64,000 nt of DNA, taken from the NCBI GenBank assembly GCA_014529385.2, contig CM043956.1, positions 64,978,620 through 65,042,619 of the forward strand. Reading direction: 5' to 3'. Shown piece by piece: positions 44,683 through 55,495 of the stretch (the first letter of the stretch is position 1; each line of letters begins with the position of its first letter). The notes beneath the pieces were generated by a model. It saw nothing but the letters and a program-made list of their open reading frames with translations. It was not told the DNA's origin and ran no database searches. Position numbers and translations under genes: made by a program. The stretch comes from Adiantum capillus-veneris (taxonomy: Eukaryota; Streptophyta; Polypodiopsida; Polypodiales; Pteridaceae).

Positions 44683-46315
44683 TGTCATAAAATCTAATAT
44701 CTAATATCTAACCAACCCAAATTATTTTCTCATATTAAATTGATCACTTAATGTGGGAGAATAAACGGGAACAAGTGTTAAGATATAGACATGTGCTTAT
44801 AGATCTATCTCAACATGGGGCCAATGGTAAAGGGGCCCAAATGAGAGATGGTCTATCAAAAAGCAAGGCTAACAAATGGAGCATAAGACCTTAGGGTTAG
44901 CTTCATTAAAGACCTCCAATAATGTGTGTAAAAGGCCTTTGACCTTAGGTAAGCTAGGGCTGAGCTTGAGGCGCGGGAACCCGACCCAGCTCGAGGTGCT
45001 TCTCCTGCTTGTCATGCTTGATGACTAAGGTGCTTGAGGTGCTTGATGATTGAAGTTCTTGAGATGCTTGAGGTGCTTAATTACTGAGATGCTTGAAGTG
45101 CTTGACATGCTTGAGATGCTAGGGTTGCACTTGAGGTGAGAACCCAGCTCAAGCTTAAAGTGCTTATGAGCCAAGCTTGTGGTGGGAAGTGGGCCTATGC
45201 ATGAGGGGCTTGAGGTGTCAAAAAGTCAAATATTCAATCTCTACAAGGAGGGAACAAGCCCTACATGAGGGGGATGAGAGAGAACACCCATACACTCACA
45301 CAAGGCATGCATGGTACAAAGAAATCAAAAGGGACACTTGTCAAGTTCCTCCTCATGTTGCCCTCATGGTGTGCCTGAAGCCTATTGGTTGGCCACCCAA
45401 GGGGTCCAATAATAATTTAGGAGATTCAATTAAATGATTTAGCATTTATCTAGCCCTTTCTCGCAAAGGGGAAAGGGGGACACTTGTCTCAAGGCTACCC
45501 TTGCTGCTTGTAATGCCTCCTGCTTGTGATTGGCTAGGCCTGGAGGGGTCCAATGAGCTTCAAGCATGAGCTACAAGGGGGGGTCTCGACCCAAGCAAGC
45601 TAGGGGGTTGCTTAGGGGGTATACTCACCCACACACACTCACAAACACTCTCATTGTGTGCTATGCAAGTGCAAGAGCTACCTCTCCTTCTCCAAGCAAG
45701 TAGAGGTTGAGGGCCTACACCAACACTTTTGGATATGGAGTGCAAATCCAACCAAGAGCCATGCTTTAATGCTTAAGCTTTCCATCTCCTTCTTCTTCAT
45801 TACTATGCCATTATGTATGCTAGCAACAAGAGTTATGATAACTGAGGAACTAATTCTTTCTCCTACGAAATGTTTCTTCCTCCTCTTCCCTACTCTCATT
45901 CCCTGCTAGCTCTCTCCACCTTCGAAGGTGTTTGAGGTCTTGGGACTGAGGCTTGGGATAGTTAAAGCTTTCTTCAAGTTTATGTTATGTTTGTGATGCA
46001 CGAATCTTTCCATCTTCATTGCATCACCTAGGTCACAAGGAACACAAAGATTGTATTGTAACAAGTCTCTCTTAATGGGAGAAATCATAATACAAATGCC
46101 TATTGGAGGGGGGACCGGATCCACATAAATCCGGTGTTGTCATGTTCTCTAAATTCTCTCTCTTGCAAAAGGATTGTTCATGCCAAGTTAACTAATTGTT
46201 ATGATTATGTTGCTATCTTCAATTATGTTCACCCGCTATGCTCACAAAGTCATTTCTCAAAAGTACTCTCATTAATTTCCGCTACTCTCAAATTAAATAG
46301 GCCAATTTCATTACA
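44683..46315 (+). repeat. 5' LTR of element F (family 1)
   Basis: TGTCATAA...ATTACA, 1,633 bp. It matches the LTR at 3502-5122 in reverse orientation. It has its own minisatellite at 45006-45140. Short ORFs inside (e.g. 45906-46124 minus) are LTR sequence, not genes. Confidence 0.85.
45006..45140 (+). repeat. Minisatellite of GCTTGAGGT/GCTTGAGAT units
   Basis: At least ten imperfect 9-10 base units of the type TGCTTGAGGTGCTTGA are strung together inside the LTR. The corresponding place in the sister LTRs has no such array, so it expanded in this copy. Confidence 0.7.
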
Positions 46316-46316
46316 T

Positions 46317-46328
46317 TGGTATGAGAGC
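46317..46328 (+). promoter_or_regulatory. PBS of element F, one mismatch
   Basis: TGGTATGAGAGC, one base different from the initiator Met consensus TGGTATCAGAGC, one base after the LTR end. Confidence 0.8.
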
Positions 46329-46637
46329 ATTTGGTTTCTCTTTTCTTGCTTAAGAAGAGAGGTCCTTAAGTAGCCTATAAATGGTTGATGTTGTTAATTA
46401 TATTAGGCTAAGGGGAATTGGGATCTATTATCGGTTTTGTTGAGCCCGCTATGTGGGGGATGGTGCACACCTCGGGAGCTTTGGACTTAATAATGGAGTC
46501 TTTTTAGACTTGCCTACGGGTTTACCATTATTGAGCCATAAGAAGTCCAAAAGGAGCTAGCCCTCGGCAACTCTGCTATGTAAGACCTACTCCTCCACTC
46601 TCTATAATTAACCACTTCGAGCCGTGGGTGTAGATAC
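46329..46637 (+). other. Leader of element F, first part
   Basis: Non-coding leader up to the 4-bp ATAC (46634-46637) that is duplicated on the far side of element D at 57860-57863. The leader continues at 57864. Confidence 0.6.
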
Positions 46638-46901
46638 TGAGGCGGTCCGGGGCGGGCAACAAGAAGAGCAACCTCTAGACACCCTTCAAGGCTCCCGTGC
46701 TGCTCAATGGGGCCGGGACACAACACAACATAAACCAAAACAACAAACCCACAGCCAAATCCCAACTACACAAGGGGCACCACCTAGTTTAAGAGCGAAC
46801 TAGGACGCAAAAGAGGAGAATCGTTAGAGCAACCCACAAACAAGCAAGGAATTTACACTAACCCTAACACCAATGGAACACTCTCACACACTAAAACACG
46901 A

Positions 46902-46955
<54 letters not shown>

Positions 46956-49318
46956 GATAGTGCTCGGGCTGCTTTGAAACGTATCGGCAATGATCAAGCA
47001 AACACAACTATATATTTAAGAAAGAGAGAGAAAGGGGGAGGGGGTGCTTGTTGCATTAATACCTTCTTACAAATCTGTCATGACAAATCAAAGTGAAATT
47101 AGTATTTGTTCAACATAGCTTGCGTAAATTTCACCACAACACATCACAAGAAAAGCCACCCCAATCACTGTCTTAAAGCCAGGGGAGTCCTCTCCACCCT
47201 GTCGCCCTCTTACAGTATGTGGGATTTATGGCTAGATTGATGACAACACCAGAGACAAGCTATCAAGAACTTAACAAAAAACACCAAGACACTTACGCAT
47301 CATTGTTGTCCATTACTTCACGTTGGAAGGGAGACAAAATATCCAAGCTTAGTCCAAATCCACCCTCCTTGATTCAGCCAATGTTGGGCTTACACTAGTA
47401 GGAGAAATAATAGATTTCCTACTCTCAATTGAATGATCACTCTCTCTCTTACAATGGCATAGAGTTCCCTTGCTAATCCCCTATTACAACAAATGCACAT
47501 GCATAAGACAATGAGCTTCCACTCAAGAGCTCCTTCTAGAGAGGTTGAGCTTGGCTTCTCAAGCTATAGCATAGTGCTCTTGCTTATGGCTCCCCCTTTT
47601 TTGTGCTAGCTACACCCTCCTTTTATAGCAATTTTGGAGGCTAGGGTTACTCCTCTAACCATGGTTGGGTTAGATTTTCAGCAATTTATCTAATTTCTTT
47701 TGCTTGGAATTATCAAGAAGTTGGTGGGAAAAGAGAGAGGAGAGAAATGGAGGTGATAGGACTTTTCATAGTGGGTTAGTGTTAGTAGAGTTAGTATTAA
47801 TTTACAAATGGAATTGGATATTTACAATGGGAGTATCCATGTAGGATACAAATAAGGAAGAAAAACTCTTAAGAGGTAAGAAAAGGTGGATTTCTTACAA
47901 GGTTGATGCTACAAGTGTCTTGAGTAGGGCCAATTTTGACGCTTGTTGACGGTCCACTAGCTTTGACGGTACATTTTTTCTCCACTCTTGACCTTCCTTG
48001 AGAGACAAGGTAATTGAAGCTGAGTAATCAACCACCATGATGCTATCTTTTAAGAGAAGAGGCTGAATTTTGTGGTTTTTTTGATAGATATGGGTAAATT
48101 GGAGGAGGAAAAAAGAGACTAGGTGGTCAATTTTGGAATGGAATTGTGTGTGGGAGGTATGAGTTCACCATGGTTTCTCTTATTCTTCAAGGTTGAGGAG
48201 AAGGTGAGTAGGGTGCAGAGAGGAGTGGTGAGAGAGGTGGGGATGATGGGTGGAGAAGTGTGTGTGAAAGAGGAAAATGATAAAGTGGAAGAGAGAGTGT
48301 GGCTGCAAAGCATGGGAAAACTGGGGTCCACTAATAAAATCATAGCTCACAGCTCGTAGCTCAAAAAAATATGAAAAACTTTGAGGCAAAAGTTCAGCCC
48401 ACGAGCTACAACTTTTGTTTGTATCACCTTTTCAAATTCGGAGAGCAAGTGAACTTTAAAAATTCAGCAAAACCAGCCATATTTTTCCACTGCACAAGGT
48501 CCTTGTGGGATCCTTCTTTGGATGATTCTTTTGAATACCTCCAAGAGTGAGCCCTCCATAGTGCATATATGCATGCCACCTACCCTTCACCTTATTTGGT
48601 AGGTCTATAATTGAAGATATTGTTGAGATTATGATATAAGTGAATAGTACAACTAAGAAAATCAAATATTGAGGGGTCTAAAAAATATGTACATGTCAAA
48701 TATAAATAATATAAGTGGAAAAAATATAAAGGGGTCAAAAGAAATCTCTCTCATTATGAGGCTACCATAAAAAGATAAATATTTTTGGTGTTCTTAAAAA
48801 AAAAAAAATAGATGTAGGAAGGGAAAAATCACAATAGTGAAAAAATATACACCTAAATAAAACTAGTTTTTTTGGATTTTTGTTGGGATGGAGTTACACC
48901 AAAAATAAGAGAAGCTTACATGAAAATATTTCTATATGGAATAAAGAGTATGAAAAATGGTAAGAAAAATTGTGGTAATGGTGAGGCAATGTACAGAGCA
49001 TATATAACACACACCTAGGTAGAAATATTTAAATAAATACCAAAATAATTATGAAAAAAATCCTTTTATTTAGGCCCTATATACAATGAAATATTTACAC
49101 ACAAATGGGCCATAATATACTTATAATTTTTATTTTTTTGGCTCAACTAGCCCAGTGACTAGCTAGCTGAGGGTTTTAAAGAAAATATGGGGAAAGTTTC
49201 CTAACTCACATACGCCTATATATAGTGAAATGGTAGGGATAGCCACAGTGTTTGGGTGATTTTGGTAGGGTGAGGTAACTCACTGTGACAATTACAAAGA
49301 GCCGAAAAAAGGCTATCA
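46638..49318 (-). repeat. 3' LTR of element D
   Basis: 2,681 bp. It includes a (GA)n run near 46,910-46,950 and, on the minus strand, a TATA box in GCTATAAAAGGAGG near 47,620. Short ORFs such as 48119-48359 appear in both LTRs only because the LTRs are copies. Confidence 0.92.
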
Positions 49319-49337
49319 TTAGCCCTCCCCCTGGATG
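49319..49337 (-). promoter_or_regulatory. Polypurine tract of element D, inside the ORF
   Basis: On the minus strand a CAGGGGGAGGGC-TAA run ends at the LTR start TGATAGCC. It encodes the last residues (QGEG-stop) of the polyprotein, so coding and priming functions overlap. Confidence 0.75.
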
Positions 49338-52300
49338 ATGGTATATTCATGTACCATCATAGAGCATCTTTTCCAAAGAGAGTGCTTCAGAGCCCTTGAC
49401 GAGATCTTTATTGTTTGGCCCCTCAGAATTTTGGCAGTGGCCTTTTGACAGATCTTTGGTAGAAGGCGACTCAAATAGGGCTTCAAGAGATACCCGTTTA
49501 CTTTCCTGGAGTGCTCTTTACCATTCAAGTCCATAAGCTGATAGTAACTTGAATTGAAAGCCTTCTTGACTATGTATGGCCCTTGCCATCTTTTTTCAAA
49601 TTTGGCATCAAAACGATTATCGAGTCGATTGTCATACCTTAGCACAAGATCTCCTTCATTGATGCCTTTGTCCTTCCGTTTCTTGTCAAGCTTCTCCTTT
49701 GTTTGTGTGGCTTTCCTCTTATAGCACTCGTATACTGCTTCTCTTTTCCACTCAAGCTCAGCTAAGGTAAGAAGTCGATCCATCCATACCTCTTGATCAT
49801 CTTGTGCTCCTTTGCCATGAAGTCGCATTGTTGGAATGTTGAGCTCGATAGGCTGCAAAGCCTCTTGACCATAGACCAAGTGAAATGGTGTGAACTCCGT
49901 GGCTTCCCTACATGTGGTTCGATATGCCCACAAGGCACCATCCAAGAAGTCATCCCACAACTTTGTCTTGTTTTTCACCATCTTTCTAATGATGCCTGCA
50001 ATGACACCATTAGCTTTTTCTACCAAACCATTTGATTGGGGATAGTAGGGTGTACTGTGACGTTGTAGAATGCAAAGTTCGTCACAGACTTCTGTGAGCA
50101 ATCCCTTTCTAAACCCTGGACCATTATCAGAAACAATCTCCAAAGGTGTGCCAAATCTACAACAAATGTGAGTGTAGACAAATTTGCTCACTGTCTTCTC
50201 ATTTACCTTTGCCACACTTTGTGCTTCCACCCACCTAGTCATATAGTCTACAGCCACTAGAATGTAGAGTTTACCATTTTTTGTCCTAGGCAGAGGACCC
50301 ATAGCATCAATGCCCCACTTTTCAAACGGTCCATTTGCAAGCACGATTTGCCTCGGGCCATGCACCAACCTTCTATTCCCATTTATCTGACAATTGTGAC
50401 AACTTTTACACCAATGTTGGACATCCACATGCAGACTTGGCCAAACATACCCCGCAAGCAAAATCTTCTTCACAGTTAATTCTTGGGCAAAATGACCACC
50501 ACATGCTTCTTCATGCAAACCTTTTAGAATGGCTGGAATTTCCTCAATAGTTGGTACTCTTCTGCATACTTGATCCCTCCCTCTTTGATAGAGGGAGCCT
50601 TCTAGGAAGAGATACGCGCTTGCCTTCTTCATGAGTCTCCTCTTCTGAGCCTTCGTGAAGTCTTGTGGAAACTCGCCCTCCAAACTGTAGCTAATAATGG
50701 GAGTCAATGACTCCAATCCCTGGTATCTCGGTTGCTTGACAATTGCTGCCACCAAGATGACCTGCACTTCTTTCTCAACACATGTAACTACTTGTTGTGC
50801 AAGTAAATTGGCATCTTCATTCTGTTTCCTCGGAATATGATATAGTTGCACTTCTTCAAATTGATTAAACAATCTACGAATGGAATGAACTTTTGTCCGT
50901 AAGCTTTCATTCTTGCATGCGCAAATACCTAAAATCTGTTTAACAATGAGAAGTGCATCTCCCTTTACCATGAGGTGTTGTATCCCTTGGCCAATGCACA
51001 TCTTCAAACCATGAATTAGTGTTTCGTATTCTGCTTCATTGTTGCTAGTTGAACCTGGTAGATTGACCTTCTCTTTCATGACCACCTCTCCACTTGGGTT
51101 GAGCAACACTAGCCCTCCCCCTGCTTTTCCTGTGGCTCGACGAAAAGCTCCATCAAAGAACAAGGTAAAAGCATTAGGAATACTTTTTGGTGGTGGTAAT
51201 GGTAGGGTCTTTACTTCAGGCACCTTAATCTCCTTTTCATGCACCCTATAAGTGAGAATCCCTGCCAATTGTGCACGCACACTATCTTCTACCTTGAAAG
51301 AGTATTGAAACTCTTGCAACTCCATAATCCACTTTGAGATCCTAGTACTAAGATTCATTTGAGATGACACCCAAGGGAACAAATTCTCTGCAGTGAGAAT
51401 TACAAAAGGTTTTGGTAGCAGGTAGGATCTAAACTTTCTCACCGCAAACATGAGAGAAAGCATCATGAGTTCTGCTTCTGTGTAGTCTCTCTCCAAAGCA
51501 TTCATGACCCTACTAGCAAAGTAGATGGGTCGCATCCTTGTACTGTGGGGATCTTGTTGTAGCAACACAGCACCAATTGTTTCCCTTCCAACACTAGAGC
51601 TAACAAAGAATGTGTACTCCCAACAAGGAGGCATGAGTGTTGGAAGCTCTGACAAAATGACTTTAATGTTACAAAAATACTCTTCAAGCTCATCAGACCA
51701 TGCAAATTCTACTTGTTGTGTCAACTTTTGCAAAGGATGAAGCAACTCCGAGGCTAAGTGAATGAAGCGTGACATATACTTCACCTTTTGAATGAATGAG
51801 ATGACCTCCTTAATACTCTTGGGTGATGGTAGCTCAATAAGAGCCTTTGCCTTTGAAGGATCCACTTCAATGCCTTTGTAAGAAACTTTATGACCAAGCA
51901 AGATTACTTCATCCTCACCTATATGGCACTTATCGGGGTTGAGTTGACCTCCCATGTCGTAGAGCTTCTTTAAACCTTCTTCTACCCTTTGTAGATGCAA
52001 TGATTCTGAGCTATAAATACAGAAATCATCAATGAACACCCTAATTGACTTTCCAAAGAATGCTTGAAACACCATATTCATGAAGCGTTGGAAAGTTGCA
52101 GGAGCATTTGTCAGGCCAAATGGCATGACTCTAAAAGCATAACAACCCCAAGGAGTGATAAAGGTTGTTTTCAATTGATCCTCCAATGCGATACCTATCT
52201 GAAAGTAACCCGAGTAGCGATCACACACAGTGTACTTCTCATGACCAGCTACTTCATTTAGTATCTCATCCCGAAATGGGAGGGGAAAGTGATCTCTTTT

Positions 52301-54571
52301 TGTTGCCTCATTGAGTGGACGGTAATCCACACACACCCTCCACTTTCCGTTTTTCTTAGGAGTGACAACAACGGGAGAGACCCACTCTGAATTCTCCACT
52401 GGATAAATGAAACCTGCTGCTAGAAGCTTTCTTACCTCCTTGAGTAGAGCCTGCTCCTTAATGACTCCTAGCCTTCGTAGCTTTTGAGCCTTAGGTGTGG
52501 CCTCTGGCTTCAACTCAATTTTGTGTTGAACAGCATCTACTCCACGCACATCGGTGTAGTCTTTAGAAAAAAGCCTCGGAAATTTCCTTAGCACACATTT
52601 GAACTCCTCTCTTTTATCCTTTGTAAGTGTTGTAGACAACATACCTTCTAACATTCCTTCATCTTCCACCTTTTGGTTCTCTTGGGAACCTACCTCTTCC
52701 AAACCTCGAGAAGAGGTCTCCTGGTTGTTTGGCTTAAACCTTACCCCCATGACTTCAATGGAGGACTCCTCTTCAGTAATGCTGCCGCTACTTTCTTCGT
52801 CTGAAGTGTTTTCAGTCCAATCTTCTTCCGTCTCACTTCGAGATGATTCTTCATGGAGCTCCTCTTGGCGTTGCTCCTTCATGTCAAAGACAACCTTCTT
52901 GTGATTGTCATTCCTGCAAATTAGATTTCCACTCTCCCAATCCTGCAAAGCTCGCATTTTCATTAGCCATGGTCTTCCTAGGATAAACGGGTAACCATTT
53001 CCCTTGGTAGACATGACATAGAAATCCACTGCCTTCTTAATGCCAAAGGCCTCCACAAAAACATTTTTACAAATGCCTAGGCACCTAGCCTTGCTATTGT
53101 TTGCCATTTTCACTTTGATTTCAGGTGTCTCATGGATGTGTATGCCTAGTCTTTGCATGAGCCCTTCTGTCATGATGCAAATTTGTGCACCCCCATCCAC
53201 TAGACCTTTCCTAACCAATCTTACTTTTATGTAACAATCTAGCACAGGTGTAATATCCTCGTTCATTTCAGCATGTGCAATTTTTACAACAGGAAAACTC
53301 TCTTTTACCTTTCTCCTAGTGCTAACTGCCTTTGTTAAATCCCTCCTAACTTGTGGGCATAATGCAAGAAAGTGAGGCCATGAGATATCAGGACCCTTAC
53401 CTCGCATGTTTTCCAACAGGTTGTATGGAGCCATACCATGTCCAAGAGGGAAGTCTTGGAGATTGATACGACATCGAGTCCTCTTAGCTTCCTTGGTCTC
53501 CTTTGCCTTCTTGCCTAGTCCATGGTCACTTTGTGATGGGACACCCTCTTTCTCTTTACCTTTTCCTCGGCCACGCTTAATGCCATTTGCTTCCATGTCA
53601 ACCTCATTTGAGTTTGTCACCTCTACCACATGCACATTTGGATCTGGCACAGGTGGAACTCCTTCTACCCCTTGTGGAGGTGGTATTGGTCCATTTGGTC
53701 TTTGTAGAAGCCTTGGTTGTTGACCAGCTCCTTCTCCTGCATTCATCACTGGGTAATTCAAGTTAGGTCTCCCTGGCTCCCCACGGGGCCAAGGACAATT
53801 ATACATCCCATGTCCAGACTCTCCGCAATTCCAACATTGCAAGACTCTCCTAGGTCGTGGATCTCGCTCTTCAGACTTCTTTGCTTGTCCCTTTGGACCT
53901 ACAGCTTGTGCAAGGTGAATTGACAGGCTGCTTAAAGATTCGTTTAACTTCTCAATTACTTCCGCTGTTACCTCAGGAAGCTCCCTCGATGTTGATGCTT
54001 GTGACTTACCTTTGGGTCTAAGACCTTCTATTGGAACCTCTCCCCTTAAGCACTTGAGTTTCCTATATTTCTCAGCAGCCCTAGTTTTAGCTGCATCAAA
54101 GGTAGCAGGTGCACCCGCCTCAACTTTTACCTTAAGGTCAGGAAAGAGTCCGGCTATGAACCTCTCCTTCTTTAGAAATTATGCACCATCACCAAGGTTA
54201 GCAACATTTCGCATCCATAGAGCCCAAAGACGTAGAAACTCTTGCTTGTACAAGTAGTAGTCATTTAAGTCTTTTTGCTTATGAGAAACAATGTCTTGCC
54301 ATAGTTTTTGAGTGTTTTGGGGATCAAAGAAGTATCTCTTAAAACGATTCAAAACTTCTGTGTAATTCCCCTTAACTTCCTCAGGCAAAGAGTCAAACCA
54401 AGTGCTAGCATCTTTCCTAAGGACCACCTCAAACATTTCTACACGTTCTTGATCAGTTATTATCCTCTTGATACGGCAAGACATCTTGAAATTCTCTAAA
54501 AATAATTCAGCATCCTCTCCAGGCTCTCCAAAGAAAAGAGGATACCCAGACATTTGGCGTTGGCTTTCCAT
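49319..54571 (-). pseudogene. Gag-pol polyprotein of element D, one internal stop
   Basis: One frame of 1,750 codons from ATG 54571 (MESQRQMSGYP) to TAA 49321-49319, broken only by TAA at 54181-54179 (codon 131). Gag core: TWFDSLPEEV; zinc knuckle CWNCGESGHGMYNC (codons ~246-259). Protease motif VDGGAQICIMT (Asp at 53197-53195). RT: WVSPVVVTPKKNGKWRVCVD, FIDDFCIYS near 52,030. The first RNase H lacks its Asp (SSSVGRE). The second RNase H has FFDGAFRR, NNEAEYETL, KGDALLIVKQ; its fourth acid sits in NEDANLLAQ. Integrase: CGGHF...WCKSCHNC, WGIDAMGPLP, VSDNGPGF, VEKANGV. No chromodomain. The stop codon touches the 3' LTR. Confidence 0.93.
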
Positions 54572-54655
54572 TGAGTTGATTTCAAAGTGACACCCATTTT
54601 TGTTTTTCTTTCTTAGAAAGATTTACACAATAAAGTATATAGCTTGCAATCTATT

Positions 54656-54874
54656 CTACAACAAAATAAAGATATTCACATCAAACGACCTATGATAATC
54701 AATAAGAGGTAGGATGACAGGGTTTGGTGATGCGAGAATTTCTCCTACTCTTTGGGCACCAAACATGAACACCATACGTTGTTGAAAATGGATTTTCCTA
54801 CTAATTGCAATGTTTATTTTAATGTGGGGAGTGAAATGGAAGGGGAAAACCTCTATTCCTGGGCCATTATCGAT
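54656..54874 (-). CDS. Leader small ORF, type I, in element D (start codon lost)
   Basis: Minus-strand frame of 72 codons beginning ATC-GAT-AAT-GGC-CCA (54874), where element C has ATG-GAA-AAC-GGG-CCG, so the start is probably an ATG mutated to ATC. It reads FPFHFTP, KIHFQQRMVFMFG, GEILASPNPVILPLIDYHR and ends IFILL-TAG at 54656. It is strongly similar to 22871-23086 and 768-986. It lies 21 bases after the type II ORF and 84 bases before gag. It may still be made from a non-AUG start, or be dead in this copy. Confidence 0.55.
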   Translation of the reverse strand: MDNGPGIEVFPFHFTPHIKINIAISRKIHFQQRMVFMFGAQRVGEILASPNPVILPLIDYHRSFDVNIFILL

Positions 54875-54895
54875 GGTCTATCCATGACCTAATGC

Positions 54896-55108
54896 TTAAA
54901 ACAAAACAAAAATATAGACGTCCAAACTAAGGTCGTACCTAATGAGAGGCAAAATAAAAGGATTTACTGAAGCGTTTATCTCGGCCAACCTAAGAGGACC
55001 TAAAATTCTACAAATGACACGTTGAAATTGCAACTTAGTACCAACAATTATGTGTACCTTTTGCCTTGCAATGGGAATGAAGGGATCATACAAATTTTCG
55101 TGATTCAT
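54896..55108 (-). CDS. Leader small ORF, type II (70 aa) in element D
   Basis: First ATG after the PBS (54 bases downstream). It reads MNHENLYDPFIPIARQ, TKLQFQR, LGPLRLAEINAS, NPFILPLIRYD and DVYIFVLF-TAA. It is close to 983-1195 in the truncated element at the left edge (more than half of residues identical by eye) and related to the type I ORF that follows. As the first ORF on the genomic RNA it would be translated before gag. Function is unknown. Confidence 0.65.
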   Translation of the reverse strand: MNHENLYDPFIPIARQKVHIIVGTKLQFQRVICRILGPLRLAEINASVNPFILPLIRYDLSLDVYIFVLF

Positions 55109-55162
55109 GCAAACTACTTGACTATGCTAAAGGTTGATTCTACACAAAAATACACAAGCCGT

Positions 55163-55179
55163 CCTCCGTGGGGGCACCA
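55163..55179 (-). promoter_or_regulatory. PBS of element D
   Basis: Minus-strand TGGTGCCCCCACGGAGG, three bases inside the LTR end, identical to the PBS of element C at 21851-21867. Confidence 0.8.
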
Positions 55180-55182
55180 ATT

Positions 55183-55455
55183 TGAGGCGGTCCGCGGCGG
55201 GCAACAAGAAGAGCAACCTCTAGACACCCTTCAAGGCTCCCGTGCTGCTCAATGGGGCTGGGACACAACACAACATAAACCAAAACAACAAACCCACAGC
55301 CAAATCCCAACTACACAAGGGGCACCACCTAGTTTAAGAGCGAACTAGGACGCAAAAGAGGAGAATCGTTAGAGCAACCCACAAACAAGCAAGGAATTTA
55401 CACTAACCGTAACACCAATGGAACACTCTCACACACTAAAACACCAGAGAGAGAG

Positions 55456-55495
<40 letters not shown>

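Noticed and set aside
45006-45140. Possible CRISPR-like array
   Set aside because: Units are about 9-10 bases, imperfect and without spacers; it is a minisatellite in a plant LTR.
48119-48359. Conserved 74-78-codon ORFs shared with 56653-56893
   Set aside because: The two places are the paired LTRs of element D, so identity is expected; they are open on both strands at once.
50335-53923. Plus-strand ORFs up to 105 codons
   Set aside because: Antisense shadows of the long gag-pol frame of element D.
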